The notes below the pieces were generated by a model, which saw only the letters and a program-made list of their open reading frames with translations, ran no database searches and had not been told where the DNA came from. A program made the translations under genes and the position numbers. From NCBI RefSeq assembly GCF_019243775.1, contig NZ_CP069157.1, positions 1,612,001 to 1,676,000 of the forward strand: 64,000 bases of DNA. Reading direction: 5' to 3'. How positions within the stretch are numbered: position 1 is the stretch's first letter; each line of letters begins with the position of its first letter. This document shows positions 28,569 to 39,700 of this stretch, one piece after another. The stretch comes from Morganella morganii. GTDB lineage: Bacteria > Pseudomonadota > Gammaproteobacteria > Enterobacterales > Enterobacteriaceae.

Positions 28569-28805
28569 TTATTTTTTGTAAGAACGAACCTGGTTGTCTA
28601 AGCGCTGGTTAGCGCGTGCTGCTTCGTCTTTAGCCTGCTGAACATCAGCGCGGATTGCGTTAACGTCGTTGCTCAGTTGATCAACTTTGGCATTCAGCGT
28701 CTTAACGTCGTTGTCCAGTTGGTCAAATTTAGCGTTAGAAGAACAACCTGCTAATAATGCAGAAGCTAAAACTACAGCACCTAATACAATCTTAGAACGA
28801 CCCAT
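28569..28805 (-). CDS. lpp: Major outer-membrane (Braun) lipoprotein Lpp
   Basis: 78 residues, the same length as E. coli Lpp. It has a signal peptide with lipobox LLAGCSS (lipid Cys at residue 21), then a heptad-repeat helix that trimerises ([20 protein letters not shown]) and a C-terminal Lys that is joined to peptidoglycan. Start at ATG 28805 ([12 protein letters not shown]) with AGAGGG upstream; the open frame extends further but without likeness. The L,D-transpeptidase beside it may be an enzyme that anchors it. Confidence 0.97.
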
Positions 28806-28842
28806 TTTAATACCCTCTAGATTAAAGTTAATCACCAAGTAG

Positions 28843-28879
28843 CAGTAATGATATTACACATTTCAATAGGGAAAGAGAA
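28843..28879 (-). promoter_or_regulatory. lpp promoter and leader start
   Basis: The minus-strand leader GCTACTTGGTGATTAAC ... AATCTAGAGGGTATTAA is nearly the known 5' leader of E. coli lpp mRNA, which puts transcript start at about 28843. A -10 TAATAT lies at 28851-28856; the -35 is weak. Confidence 0.55.
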
Positions 28880-29073
28880 TAGAAATTCAGCGTTTACAAA
28901 GATTATTTTCCTGAAACCGCAAAATAAATCAAAAAAAAACGGCAATTGCGTAATTCTCAACCAAATAATCTGATGCGGAGACAGATACAGCAGTGCGGTA
29001 TTATCCCGTATTCAGAAAGCGGCAATTATTCTGCGGCCCGTTGCTTCATTTCATGTTCCCCTACAGTTTAGAA

Positions 29074-29101
29074 TAAAAAAAGCACCCGTGCAGCGGGTGC
29101 T
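29074..29101 (-). terminator. pykF terminator
   Basis: AGCACCCG (29081-29088) pairs with CGGGTGCT (29094-29101), and on the minus strand the stem is followed by seven T. It lies 30 bp past the pykF stop. Confidence 0.92.
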
Positions 29102-29130
29102 CTCATTAATTCAGATAATGCTGAAAAATA

Positions 29131-30543
<1,413 letters not shown>

Positions 30544-30931
30544 GACAGCCCATCTACAGTTATTGAGAGTAAATAGTGAACAACCGCCTGTATTCACACC
30601 GCATGAGTAAGAACAGGCAATTGTCGTGATCCCCGGTTATTAAAATTAGTCGTTTTTGTAAAAAAACAGATTCAGTATAGCGTGTTTTTTATCACGCCTC
30701 TCTGTTTCAGTGCTTGTAAATCAGCAAGCTGAATCCATTCAACAACTACGCAGGCATTATAGAGGGTTATTAGTGTGATTTGAATCATAAAATCAGAAAT
30801 AAATTAACATTCTTGCGGTAACGCAAGAAAACAGCTGTATTGATACGCAGAAGTACAATGAAAACAGAAGAGGGTAACTGACTGAAAATCGGATGAACTG
30901 AAAAGGGAGGTAAAACGGAACTGCTGAGAAA
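30544..30931. other. Intergenic region between pykF and the tRNA-Val pair
   Basis: 388 bp with no coding sequence that I can support. It holds the pykF leader and Cra-like operator (30728-30741). I see no clear terminator hairpin for the tRNA transcript. Confidence 0.5.
30728..30741. promoter_or_regulatory. Cra (FruR) operator of pykF
   Basis: GCTGAATCCATTCA matches the Cra consensus GCTGAAWCGWTTCA at 13 of 14 positions. Cra represses pykF in E. coli; the site lies about 190 bp upstream of the start codon. Confidence 0.65.
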
Positions 30932-31008
30932 TGGTGCGTCCAAGTGGACTCGAACCACCGACCCCCACCATGTCAAGGTGGTGCTCTAACCAACTGAGCT
31001 ATGGACGC
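30932..31008 (-). tRNA. valV: tRNA-Val (anticodon GAC)
   Basis: 77 bases with encoded CCA. The acceptor stem is GCGTCCA/TGGACGC, the D-arm TAGCTCAGTTGGTTAGAGC, the anticodon stem and loop ACCACCTTGACATGGTGG with anticodon GAC, and the T-loop GTTCGAGTC. It is identical to the next copy, as in the E. coli valVW pair. Confidence 0.95.
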
Positions 31009-31037
31009 ACTGTGTGAAAATTGCTTTGCGAAGTAAA

Positions 31038-31114
31038 TGGTGCGTCCAAGTGGACTCGAACCACCGACCCCCACCATGTCAAGGTGGTGCTCTAACCAAC
31101 TGAGCTATGGACGC
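31038..31114 (-). tRNA. valW: tRNA-Val (anticodon GAC), second copy
   Basis: Identical over 77 bases to the copy at 30932-31008 and 29 bp upstream of it in the direction of transcription, so the two are almost surely processed from one transcript. Confidence 0.95.
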
Positions 31115-31260
31115 ATTCTTTAATATCTTCGCTGACAACGGGGACGAATATTAACGATCCGAACCGACTCTTGCAAGGGGAAAAACACATTTTCTTGTCC
31201 GACTGCTCGTATTTAATGCTATCGGACTGAAAACTGTGCATTTCCCCCGTCAAAAAGCCG

Positions 31261-32634
31261 TTAACGACCGGCGCGTTGCAGGATAAAACTGTCCGGCTGT
31301 TTCTGTAACCACAGGATCCGGCATGCCATACCGATGGCTGCGGCGGTTAATCCGATGATAAAACCGATCCAGAACCCGGCAGGGCCCATCGCCGGTACCA
31401 CCAGATCTGTCAGTCCGAGAATATAACCGGACGGCAGGCCGAGGATCCAGTAAGCCGTAAAGGTGACATAGAAGATGGCGCGCGTGTCTTTATAACCGCG
31501 CAGCACACCGGCACCGATTACCTGAACGGAATCCGACAACTGATAAATACCGGCAAACAGCATCAGGCCGGAGGCCATAATCACTACTTCCGGATTGTCG
31601 TTATACAGCAGCGCGATAGGCTCACGGAACAGCACAGTAAAGAGCGCCGTCACCGCCGCGATCATCAGCCCGACACCCAGCCCGGTATAGGCGGATACAC
31701 GCGCTTTCTCCGTGGAACTTTTTCCGAGGTTAAAGCCGATACGGATAGTGGTGGCGATCCCCAGTGAAATCGGGAACATAAACATCAGCGAGCTGAAGTT
31801 CAGGGCAATCTGATGTCCGGCCACCGCCGTCACACCTAGTGGCGCAACCAGCAGGGCAACAATGGCAAACAGCGTGACCTCAAAGAACAGCGCCAGAGCG
31901 ATTGGGAGACCGAGCTGCGTGATCCGTTTCATTACCGCCCAGTCCGGCGGGGTAAAGCGGCTCTTCGGCTGCACATCACGCTGCGAACGGGCATGTTTCA
32001 CATACCAGCGCATAAACAGGAACATTGCCCAGAATACGGAAGCGGTCGCGACACCACACCCGACACCGCCGAGAGCAGGCGCGCCGAATTTCCCGTAAAT
32101 AAAGATATAGTTGACCGGGATATTCACCAGCAGGCCGAGAAAACCAATTACCATCCCCGGTTTGGTTTTCGACAGTCCTTCACACTGGCTGCGCAGCACC
32201 TGATAAAACAGGTAACCCGGTGCCCCCCACATAATAGCGTGGGTGAATCCGACGGCTTTTTCAGCCAGGACCGGGTCAATATGCGGCATATTTTCAATAA
32301 TGTAGCGGCTGTTATAGAGCACCGCGATGACCAGGACGGATAAAAATGCCGCCAGCCACATACCCTGGCGGATCTGATTGGCAATCAGCGGACGGCGGCC
32401 GGAGCCGTTGAGCTGCGCGACCACCGGGGTCAGCGCCATCAGCAGACCGTGGCCGAACAGGATAGCGGGCAGCCAGATGGAGGTACCGACAGCCACGGCG
32501 GACATATCTGTCGCACCGACTCTGCCGGCCATCACAGTGTCAACCACGCCCATCGCTGTCTGTGTAAACTGCGCGATAATAACGGGAATACCAAGAGCCA
32601 GCAAAGTACGCGCTTCTTTCAAATACTTCTGCAC
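31261..32634 (-). CDS. mdtK: MdtK, MATE-family multidrug/Na+ antiporter
   Basis: 457 residues, exactly the E. coli MdtK (NorM) length, with twelve membrane segments. It exports fluoroquinolones and cationic dyes in exchange for cations. Conserved MATE stretches: [61 protein letters not shown] and [15 protein letters not shown] use GTG 32634, with AAGGTG 7 bp before it, because the protein then begins VQKYLKEAR like its orthologs; the longer frame to 32697 adds basic residues not found in the family. Divergent from ribE, as in E. coli. Confidence 0.94.
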   Translation of the reverse strand: MQKYLKEARTLLALGIPVIIAQFTQTAMGVVDTVMAGRVGATDMSAVAVGTSIWLPAILFGHGLLMALTPVVAQLNGSGRRPLIANQIRQGMWLAAFLSVLVIAVLYNSRYIIENMPHIDPVLAEKAVGFTHAIMWGAPGYLFYQVLRSQCEGLSKTKPGMVIGFLGLLVNIPVNYIFIYGKFGAPALGGVGCGVATASVFWAMFLFMRWYVKHARSQRDVQPKSRFTPPDWAVMKRITQLGLPIALALFFEVTLFAIVALLVAPLGVTAVAGHQIALNFSSLMFMFPISLGIATTIRIGFNLGKSSTEKARVSAYTGLGVGLMIAAVTALFTVLFREPIALLYNDNPEVVIMASGLMLFAGIYQLSDSVQVIGAGVLRGYKDTRAIFYVTFTAYWILGLPSGYILGLTDLVVPAMGPAGFWIGFIIGLTAAAIGMACRILWLQKQPDSFILQRAGR

Positions 32635-32846
32635 GTAATACACCTTATTTATTCTGATAAAAGGAGGAGGAAAGACTTTCCGGGATTCGTAACACATTTA
32701 CCGGATCAGGCGGAAAAATCATTCTAGCGATTAATCAAATACAAGCCAATATAATTAAATGTGCGGGATGTAACGGGAAGGGCTGTTTAATTCTCTGTTT
32801 CAGGATAAACTGCATAAAACTATCCGAATACTGACTGGAGATCCGC

Positions 32847-33512
32847 ATGTTTACCGGGATTGTACAAGGCAAAGGCCCCGTCGTCGCCATCGAAGAAAAA
32901 GAAAACTTTCGTACTCACACTGTGAAATTCCCGCCTGATATGCTGGCCGGGATAGAAACGGGCGCATCAGTGGCACATAACGGCTGTTGCCTGACAGTCA
33001 CAAAAATAGACGGGGATTTAATCAGTTTTGATCTGGTTAAGGAAACCTTAAGACTGACCAATCTCGGCAGCATTAAAACCGGGGATGTGGTCAATCTGGA
33101 AAGAGCCGCTAAATATGGTGATGAAATCGGCGGGCATATTATGTCCGGCCATATTGTCACCACGGCGGAAATTGCCAAGATTTTTGTCTCTGAAAATAAT
33201 TATCAGATTTGGCTGCGTATCGAAGATAAAGCCCTGATGAAATATATCCTGCATAAAGGTTTTGTCGGCATTGATGGTATCAGCCTGACTATCGGGGATG
33301 TGGTGAATAACCGTTTCTGCGTGCATCTGATTCCGGAAACCCGTGAGCGCACCACGCTGGGTAAAAAACGGCTGGGCGATAAAGTGAATATTGAGCTGGA
33401 TCCGCAGACACAGGCCATTGTTGATACCACCGAGCGGGTGCTGGCGCAGAAAATGCAGCAGTTGCAGGAAAGCCTGACGCCGCCGGTGCCAATGGAAAAA
33501 CCGCAGGTCTGA
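32847..33512 (+). CDS. ribE: Riboflavin synthase alpha chain
   Basis: 221 residues. It dismutates two 6,7-dimethyl-8-ribityllumazine molecules to riboflavin. Two lumazine-binding repeats are visible: [12 protein letters not shown] ... GCCLTVT at the N-terminus and [13 protein letters not shown] ... [12 protein letters not shown] in the second half. E. coli calls this gene ribC or ribE. I see no FMN riboswitch upstream. Confidence 0.95.
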   Translation: MFTGIVQGKGPVVAIEEKENFRTHTVKFPPDMLAGIETGASVAHNGCCLTVTKIDGDLISFDLVKETLRLTNLGSIKTGDVVNLERAAKYGDEIGGHIMSGHIVTTAEIAKIFVSENNYQIWLRIEDKALMKYILHKGFVGIDGISLTIGDVVNNRFCVHLIPETRERTTLGKKRLGDKVNIELDPQTQAIVDTTERVLAQKMQQLQESLTPPVPMEKPQV

Positions 33513-33531
33513 TATTATTCAGATAAAAAAA

Positions 33532-33565
33532 TCCGGTACTGATTTTTGTCAGACCGGGTTTTTTA
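33532..33565 (+). terminator. ribE terminator
   Basis: CCGGTACTGA pairs with TCAGACCGG with one bulged base, followed by GTTTTTT. Confidence 0.82.
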
Positions 33566-33594
33566 TTGCGGATAGTTTATTTTGGAAATGCTAT

Positions 33595-34758
33595 TCAGCG
33601 CGGAACGCGTAATCCGCCCTCACAACCCTGCTGGCTCCATAATATCTGCCACAGCTGGATATCACGGGCACGGAATGCACCGGCACAGGCGTTGAGATAA
33701 TAGGTGAACATCCGCTTAAAGCGCGGTGTGTAATTATTTTCCAGTGACGGCCAGGCTGCCTGAAAACGGGAATGCCACGCCATCAGTGTCCGGTCATAAT
33801 CAGCCCCGAAATTATGCCAGTCTTCCATTACTAATTTATTTTCACTACTGTCACCGATATTCTGCACAGACGGCAGACAACCGTTCGGGAAAATATATTT
33901 TCCGATCCAGGCATCCACATTCACTTTATTGCGGTTTGAACCGATGGTGTGCAGTAAAAATAAGCCGTCCGGTTTCAGATTGCGTTTGACCACATCAAAA
34001 TAGGTGGCGTAATTTTTCGGCCCGACGTGCTCAAACATCCCGACAGACACAATCCGGTCATATTGCTCATGCAAATCGCGGTAATCTTCCAGGATAATAT
34101 TTACGTCAAGATCCTTACAACGCGCCTGAGCATATTTTTGCTGCTCAGCGGAAATGGTCACACCGGTCACCGACACACCGAAATGTTTCGCAGCATACGC
34201 CGCCAGTCCGCCCCAGCCGCAGCCGATATCCAGCAGTTGCATACCCGGTTTCAGCTGTAATTTTTCACAGATGAGATGCAGTTTCTGTTCCTGCGCCTTC
34301 GCCAGATTGGCGGGGTCATCACTGAGACCTTTCCAGTAGCCGCAGGAATACTGCATATACGGGTCGAGCATCAGCTCAAACAGGTCATTACCCAGATCAT
34401 AATGTTCTTCGCCGACAATCCGCGCCCGTTTTTTGGTTTGCAGATTACGCAGACGAGCCATGGCGATTTTTATAATATCGTTGATATTCTGCGGCAGTTT
34501 ATTTTCCAGCCCGGCGCGTAACACCCGCTGAAAGAAAATATCTAACCGCTCACAGTCCCACCAGCCATCCATATAGCTTTCACCCAGTCCCATAGAGCCC
34601 TGCTGCAAGACCCGTTTAAAGAACTGCTGGTTATGCACCTGAATATCGAAAGGGCGGGAACCATTAATCTCAATGCCGGCTTCGTCTAAAAGATCGGAGG
34701 CAATCCGCTGCCAGGAGTCGGCAGGCGTTTTTTGATTTTCGACACAATCAGAACTCAT
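33595..34758 (-). CDS. cfa: Cyclopropane-fatty-acyl-phospholipid synthase
   Basis: 387 residues. It adds a methylene from S-adenosylmethionine to double bonds of membrane phospholipid chains, mainly in stationary phase and acid stress. The N-terminal region (VLQQGSMGLGESYMDGWW) precedes a class I methyltransferase domain with LLDIGCGWGGL at residues 175-185 and SVGMFEHVG. The C-terminal FKRMFTYYLNACAGAFRARD is typical. ATG 34758 (MSSDC) matches E. coli MSSSC; the frame is open seven codons further up. Confidence 0.95.
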   Translation of the reverse strand: MSSDCVENQKTPADSWQRIASDLLDEAGIEINGSRPFDIQVHNQQFFKRVLQQGSMGLGESYMDGWWDCERLDIFFQRVLRAGLENKLPQNINDIIKIAMARLRNLQTKKRARIVGEEHYDLGNDLFELMLDPYMQYSCGYWKGLSDDPANLAKAQEQKLHLICEKLQLKPGMQLLDIGCGWGGLAAYAAKHFGVSVTGVTISAEQQKYAQARCKDLDVNIILEDYRDLHEQYDRIVSVGMFEHVGPKNYATYFDVVKRNLKPDGLFLLHTIGSNRNKVNVDAWIGKYIFPNGCLPSVQNIGDSSENKLVMEDWHNFGADYDRTLMAWHSRFQAAWPSLENNYTPRFKRMFTYYLNACAGAFRARDIQLWQILWSQQGCEGGLRVPR

Positions 34759-34963
34759 ATTATCTCCAATTTTTATCAAAGCGGGATTCTGAGTGCTTTA
34801 TTTATGACGTTTTGCGCGGGAACAACAGAACCGGTGTAATTGGCCGTCATCGGGTGACAGTCTGCGTATTAACGTGATCGTTAAAACAAAAACAAAGCTC
34901 AAAATCCGGATTTAAAACGAATTGTCAGAAAAGTATAGGAGCCTGAAATTAAAATTCAATGAC

Positions 34964-34990
34964 AAAAAAGGCCGTACCTGAGTACGGCCT
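34964..34990 (-). terminator. punC terminator
   Basis: AGGCCGTAC (34969-34977) and GTACGGCCT (34982-34990) form a 9-bp stem with a 4-base loop; six T follow on the minus strand. Confidence 0.9.
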
Positions 34991-35023
34991 GTAATTAGGA
35001 ATATTCTTAATAGGAGGTGCAAT

Positions 35024-36235
35024 CTATTGATTTTGTTCCGCAATAGTCACGGAGGTGCGCGAAGGGCGGCGCTGGATAATATAACCGCCGATGGTCAGTA
35101 TCACCGTTGCCGCCATCACTGCTGTGGTGGAGAGCAGTGGCTCATGCATCAGGGCAGAAACGAGGAAACTGATCGCGGAGCATAAACCGAGCTGAATGGC
35201 ATTCTGTAATGCTGCTGCTTTACCGCTGTGTTCCGGGTAAACCGCCAGGGCGTTTGATACCGCAATCGGGTAAGACGCGCCATTCATTGCTGCCATAAAG
35301 CAGAACGGGATCAGGATCGCCACCAGTGACGGGTTACCGAATTTTGCCATAGCATACAAGCCCACCATACTGACGGCGTAACCGGCCAGCAGGAACGGTA
35401 ATAATGTTTTGCCGTTAATCCGCGACAACAGGGCACGGCAGCCGTAGCCCCCGACCATAAAGGCGATAGTCTGCGGAATGTAGCTCAGACCGATATCATT
35501 CGGGTTATAACCCATATCGCGCAGAATAAACGGCGAACCGGTCAGCCAGGCAAAGAAACCGGCGCTGCACGCGGCATAAATCAGCACGTTACCGCTGTAA
35601 ACCGGGGATTTCAGCAGACGGAAGAAGGAAATTTTCTGTTTTTCCGTTTTGACCGCATCCGGCGCGATATGATGCTTTTCTTTCAGCATCAGGGTCGGGA
35701 TCAGCACCAGCAGGGTGATACCGCCGAGCACGAGGAAAATTTCATGCCAGCCGCCGTGGTTGAGCAGCCATGCGCCCAGTAACGGTGCCAGAGCCGGAGA
35801 GAGTGCCACCAGCGGCATAATTGCGGCAAAAACACGCTGCGCACGGTGATCGTCATAACGGTCGATAACCAGCGCCTGCCAGGTGACAGCGGCAGAGCAG
35901 ACACTGACGGCCTGTACAAAACGCAGTAATAATAACTGGGCAGGGGTGGAAACCCAGACCATGGCCAGACAGCTCAGGGCAAACAGGCTCAGGCCCATCA
36001 GCAGAACCGGCTTACGGCCGATTTTATCGGAGAGCGGTCCCCATAACAGCTGACCGATGGCAAAACCGACCAGGAAGATACTCAGACTGGCGCTGATTGC
36101 GCTGGCTGTGGAGTTCAGAGAGTCCTGCATCATACCGAATGCAGGCAGATACATATCAATCGCGAGATAACCCAGCATGCTGAGTCCGGCGAGATAAAAG
36201 AGAAAGCCGCGGGAAGGCGATTTATTGACAGTCAC
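35024..36235 (-). CDS. punC: PunC, purine nucleoside MFS transporter
   Basis: 403-residue major facilitator of the Bcr/CflA-like DHA1 group with twelve membrane segments. Motif A appears as LWGPLSDKIGRKPVLLMG, and the later half has LIYAACSAGFFAWLTGSPFIL. E. coli PunC (YdhC) is 403 residues and moves purine nucleosides under PunR control. It is divergent from punR across 121 bp, the arrangement seen in E. coli. Confidence 0.9.
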   Translation of the reverse strand: MTVNKSPSRGFLFYLAGLSMLGYLAIDMYLPAFGMMQDSLNSTASAISASLSIFLVGFAIGQLLWGPLSDKIGRKPVLLMGLSLFALSCLAMVWVSTPAQLLLLRFVQAVSVCSAAVTWQALVIDRYDDHRAQRVFAAIMPLVALSPALAPLLGAWLLNHGGWHEIFLVLGGITLLVLIPTLMLKEKHHIAPDAVKTEKQKISFFRLLKSPVYSGNVLIYAACSAGFFAWLTGSPFILRDMGYNPNDIGLSYIPQTIAFMVGGYGCRALLSRINGKTLLPFLLAGYAVSMVGLYAMAKFGNPSLVAILIPFCFMAAMNGASYPIAVSNALAVYPEHSGKAAALQNAIQLGLCSAISFLVSALMHEPLLSTTAVMAATVILTIGGYIIQRRPSRTSVTIAEQNQ

Positions 36236-36356
36236 AGAGAAATACCTGAATGTTAAATAAGTGTAATGCGTGAGTTAGTATTTTAACTATTCGAGTTTTC
36301 CCTTGTAAAACGTTATTATTTGCACACTGCTGTGAAATTTTTTGAAAGGAAGGATT

Positions 36357-37259
36357 ATGTGGTCAGAATATACGCTGGATGTGGTGGATGCTGTGGCGCG
36401 GACAGGCAGTTTCAGTGCGGCGGCAGAGGAACTGCACCGGGTGCCTTCTGCCATCAGCTACAGTGTCCGCCAGCTGGAAGAGTGGCTGGCGGTTCCGCTG
36501 TTTGAACGGCGTCACCGCGATGTTGAACTGACACCTGCCGGGGCGTTGTTTGTCAAAGAAGCGCGTGATGTCATCAAAAAAATGAAATCCACACGTCACC
36601 AGTGCCAGATGATTGCCAACGGCTGGCGCGGACAATTCAGCATCGCCGTTGACTGTATCGTAAAACCGGAACGGATAACGCGACTTCTGCTGGATTTTTA
36701 TCATCATTTCCCGGATATCGAGTTGTATATTTATCCGGAAGTGTTTAACGGGGTGTGGGATGCGCTGGTGGACAGACGGGTGGACGTGGCAATCGGTGCG
36801 ACACGCGCATCTCCTATCGGTGAGCGCTACAATTTCCGCGATATGGGCTTTATGCCGTGGCGTGCGGTAGTCAGTCCGGATCATCCGCTGGCCTCTGCCG
36901 GTCATGTCCTGACCAATGAGGAGATGGTGCCGTACCCGAGTTTGTGTCTGGAAGATACCTCACGTTCTCTGCCGAAACGCGATACGTGGGCACTGGATAA
37001 TCAGCGCCGCCTGGTGGTGCCGGACTGGGATCGCGGAATTGCCTGTGTGGAATCGGGATTGTGTGTGGCAATGATGCCGGCGCACCGCGCCGATCCGCTG
37101 ATTAAAGCGGGGCGGCTGGCAGCACTGAAGATAGAGCAGCCATTGCCGGACAGCCCGTGCTGTATCACCTGGGTGGATAAAGACACCTCTCCGGCACTGA
37201 GCTGGCTGCTCGATTATCTCGGGGACAGCAACACGCTCAATGCCGAATGGCTGCGCTGA
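36357..37259 (+). CDS. punR: PunR, LysR-family activator of punC
   Basis: 300 residues: LysR-type winged helix (VVDAVARTGSFSAAAEELHRVPSAISYSVRQLE, residues 8-40) and a periplasmic-binding-like effector domain. The ortholog YdhB/PunR activates punC in response to adenosine. ATG 36357 (MWSEYTLDVV) matches the family start and has AAGGAAGG upstream. Its 3' end is 3 bp from the convergent purR stop. Confidence 0.92.
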   Translation: MWSEYTLDVVDAVARTGSFSAAAEELHRVPSAISYSVRQLEEWLAVPLFERRHRDVELTPAGALFVKEARDVIKKMKSTRHQCQMIANGWRGQFSIAVDCIVKPERITRLLLDFYHHFPDIELYIYPEVFNGVWDALVDRRVDVAIGATRASPIGERYNFRDMGFMPWRAVVSPDHPLASAGHVLTNEEMVPYPSLCLEDTSRSLPKRDTWALDNQRRLVVPDWDRGIACVESGLCVAMMPAHRADPLIKAGRLAALKIEQPLPDSPCCITWVDKDTSPALSWLLDYLGDSNTLNAEWLR

Positions 37260-37262
37260 TCC

Positions 37263-38288
37263 TCAGCGGCGGTAATCGATAAACGGACCATCCGCTACAG
37301 AGCGGCGTTCCACCAGGCGCGGATGCACCTCAATGGTCTGCGCATCTTCGCGTTTGTTGACGATGCGGTCGAGCAGCATGGTCAGTGCCATTTGTCCCAG
37401 CCGCTCTTTCGGCTGGTGGATGGTGGTCAGGGCAGGGGTAAAGTAACGGGCGTTACGGATATTGTCATACCCGATCACAGAAATATCCTGCGGCACGCGC
37501 AGACCCATTTCATCAGCCGCGCAAATTGCGCCCATCGCCATAGCATCACCGCCGCAGAATACCGCTGTCGGGCGCTGTTTGCCGGATAAAATCTGTGTCA
37601 TGGCCTGATAACCGGAATCCGGTTCAAAATCGCCCTGGACAATCCATTCATCGCGCACCGTAATACCTGCTTCTTTCATGGCTTTGCGGAATCCTTCCAG
37701 ACGGTTGCCGCCGGTGTTCCGCTCAAGCGGCCCCGGAATAACCGCGATATCACGGTGTCCGCGTTCAATCAGATAACGGCCGGCGAGATAACCGCCGTGC
37801 AGGGCGTTATCAATGATCGCATCGGTGAAATCCCCGCGCGCTTTGCCCCAGTCCATCACCACCATCGGGATATTGCGGTAGCCTTCCAGCATGGCAATCA
37901 GCTGATCCGGGTACTCTGAACACATCACCAGCAGACCATCGACACGTTTCTGTGCCAGCATCGCCAGGTAGGCTTTCTGTTTGTCAGGATTATTGTGAGA
38001 GTTGCACAGCACCAGGGTATACCCTTTGCTGTAGCAGCTGTTTTCCACCGCCTCAATCACTTCCGCAAAATACGGCGCTTCACTGGAGGTGGCCAGCAGC
38101 CCGATGGACTTGGTGTTATTGACTTTCAGACTGCGCGCCACGGCGCTCGGTGAATAGTGCAGTTCTTTGATAGCAGCCCAGACAGCCGCCTTCGTTTCTT
38201 CCGCAACGAAACGGGTATTATTAATGACATGGGAGACGGTTGTGGTGGAGACGCCCGAGCGCTTAGCCACATCTTTAATCGTTGCCAT
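37263..38288 (-). CDS. purR: PurR, purine repressor
   Basis: 341 residues, as in E. coli. A LacI-type helix-turn-helix ([23 protein letters not shown]) and hinge ([13 protein letters not shown]) precede the hypoxanthine/guanine-binding domain. It represses purine synthesis genes when purine bases are plentiful. A PurR-like operator at 38332-38345 suggests autorepression. Convergent with punR, which also deals with purines. Confidence 0.96.
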   Translation of the reverse strand: MATIKDVAKRSGVSTTTVSHVINNTRFVAEETKAAVWAAIKELHYSPSAVARSLKVNNTKSIGLLATSSEAPYFAEVIEAVENSCYSKGYTLVLCNSHNNPDKQKAYLAMLAQKRVDGLLVMCSEYPDQLIAMLEGYRNIPMVVMDWGKARGDFTDAIIDNALHGGYLAGRYLIERGHRDIAVIPGPLERNTGGNRLEGFRKAMKEAGITVRDEWIVQGDFEPDSGYQAMTQILSGKQRPTAVFCGGDAMAMGAICAADEMGLRVPQDISVIGYDNIRNARYFTPALTTIHQPKERLGQMALTMLLDRIVNKREDAQTIEVHPRLVERRSVADGPFIDYRR

Positions 38289-38331
38289 GATGAAAACAAC
38301 TCCTGACCTGCCGGTCTGTATTTTATTATTC

Positions 38332-38345
38332 GGTTAATCGATTGC
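38332..38345. promoter_or_regulatory. Candidate PurR operator
   Basis: On the minus strand GCAATCGATTAACC keeps the GCAAnCGnTT core of the PurR site with two changes. It lies 44-57 bp upstream of the purR start, where E. coli purR has an operator. Confidence 0.4.
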
Positions 38346-38565
38346 TATTATAGTGCCATTATGCGGTAACAATAGAAAAATTTCTGTAAAAACAGGCATT
38401 GTTGTCTGATCCGGGTCAAAAGTAAAAAATATTACCTGTGCTATGGTTATTGATATGGTCAGCTATTCGGGTTTTCCGGTCAGACCATCCGTTTTAATTA
38501 ATTTGATGATTCAGGATGTCAGGTAATCATCATCAGGTCACTAAGCAGCTATTTTGGAGATAAGA

Positions 38566-38649
38566 ATGGATACAGATCTGAAATATGGTTTGTCAACCGC
38601 GGTTGCAGCACTGGTTATGATCGTATTATTTGCAACAATGCTTTTCTGA
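38566..38649 (+). CDS. ynhF: YnhF, 27-residue membrane protein
   Basis: ATG GAT ACA GAT CTG AAA opens a 27-codon frame ending in TGA 38649, read MDTDLKYGLSTAVAA and then a hydrophobic stretch to FATMLF. The ribosome site GGAGAT is at 38555-38560. E. coli ynhF lies at the same place upstream of purR and begins MSTDLKFSL, so both position and N-terminus agree. It is one predicted membrane helix. E. coli YnhF is reported as a stress-related small membrane protein; its role is unknown. A strong terminator follows 18 bp later. Confidence 0.82.
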   Translation: MDTDLKYGLSTAVAALVMIVLFATMLF

Positions 38650-38666
38650 TTCACCCCTTACAGTAC

Positions 38667-38694
38667 AAAAGGGCGGAAAATTCCGCCCTTTTTT
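38667..38694. terminator. Bidirectional terminator between ynhF and sodB
   Basis: AAAAGGGCGGAA and TTCCGCCCTTTT form a 12-bp stem with a 2-base centre and T-runs on both strands, so it can end ynhF (plus) and sodB (minus). Confidence 0.92.
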
Positions 38695-38733
38695 GATCAA
38701 CTGTATTGTGTTACCGGATAATGTGTTTCCGGA

Positions 38734-39312
38734 TTACGCCAGGTTTTCTTCCGCAAATTTCCAGTTCACTAATGCCCAGAAGTTTTCCAGGTATTTAGGA
38801 CGGGCATTACGGTAGTCGATATAATAAGCGTGTTCCCAGACATCAACGGTTAAGATTGGTTTGTCGTTACCGCTGACCGGGGTTGCCGCGTTAGAGGTAT
38901 TGACGATAGCCAGGCTGCCGTCTGCTTTTTTCACCAGCCATGTCCAGCCGGAACCGAAGTTTTTCACTGCGGAATCGGTAAACTGCTGTTTGAATTCGGC
39001 AAATGAACCGAACGCTTTGTTAATCACGTCAGCAATTTTACCGGTTGGTTCGCCACCGGCATTTGGTGCCAGGCAGTGCCAGTAGAACGTGTGGTTCCAG
39101 ACCTGAGCAGCGTTATTGAAGATACCGGCATCAGAGGTTTTGATAATCTCTTCCAGTGATTTACCTTCAAATGCGGTGCCTTTGATCAGGTTATTCAGAT
39201 TAACCACATAGGTGTTGTGGTGTTTGCCGTAGTGGTATTCCAGTGTTTCTTCAGAAATATAGGGCGCTAATGCATTTTTTGCATAAGGCAGTGCAGGTAA
39301 TTCAAACGACAT
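38734..39312 (-). CDS. sodB: Iron superoxide dismutase
   Basis: 192 residues of the Fe/Mn family. Metal ligands: His27 in TLEYHYGKHHNTYV, His74 in WNHTFYW, and Asp/His in DVWEHAYYIDYRN near residues 156-160. The residue pattern (AQVWNHTFYWHCLAPN) is that of the iron type. It removes superoxide in the cytoplasm. The window also carries the periplasmic sodC. Confidence 0.96.
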   Translation of the reverse strand: MSFELPALPYAKNALAPYISEETLEYHYGKHHNTYVVNLNNLIKGTAFEGKSLEEIIKTSDAGIFNNAAQVWNHTFYWHCLAPNAGGEPTGKIADVINKAFGSFAEFKQQFTDSAVKNFGSGWTWLVKKADGSLAIVNTSNAATPVSGNDKPILTVDVWEHAYYIDYRNARPKYLENFWALVNWKFAEENLA

Positions 39313-39435
39313 TGCATTCTCCTTGTTAAGGTTAAATCAGTAACCTCGTCACAGACGGGTTACTGTTATTATTCTGCGAATTATCTTAACAAGTTTTGTC
39401 ATAAAAAACAGCGTGAAATACCGGGGTGATGTTAT

Positions 39436-39543
39436 TCACATGGTGAAAGACAAAATCGCCCACAAAATGATATCCGTCACAATAAAGGCGATAAGCAGGG
39501 TGTACAGCTTATGGCGGCAGATCCAGTTATAATAGCGTTTCAT
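39436..39543 (-). CDS. Small membrane protein, 35 residues, unrecognised
   Basis: A short frame from ATG 39543 reads MKRYYNWICRHKLYT and then a hydrophobic helix (LLIAFIVTDIILWAIL) to FTM. GGGGAAG lies about 6 bp before the ATG. The basic N-terminus followed by one hydrophobic helix is the layout of single-span small proteins. The open frame extends 37 codons upstream, but those codons are mixed and have no ribosome site. I do not know a family for it. It is downstream of nothing obvious and lies 123 bp from the sodB start. Confidence 0.5.
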   Translation of the reverse strand: MKRYYNWICRHKLYTLLIAFIVTDIILWAILSFTM

Positions 39544-39647
39544 TCTGTCTTCCCCGTATGACTGCGGAATCTTAAATATAACGGGTTTACCGGCTGAAAT
39601 CCGCGCAAATTTAACAATTTTACAGAAAGCGTGACAACGACCGCCGT

Positions 39648-39676
39648 TTGTCAACCGGCCGCAGACCCTTTACAAT
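39648..39676 (+). promoter_or_regulatory. Sigma-70 promoter for the 105-codon ORF
   Basis: TTGTCA (39648-39653) and TACAAT (39671-39676) with a 17-bp spacer, ending 24 bp before ATG 39701. Confidence 0.6.
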
Positions 39677-39700
39677 CTCCGCTATGACAAAAGTACAAGA

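Noticed and set aside
32635-32846. FMN riboswitch upstream of ribE
   Set aside because: None of the conserved RFN-element stems is visible in the 212 bp; enteric ribE is usually not riboswitch-controlled.
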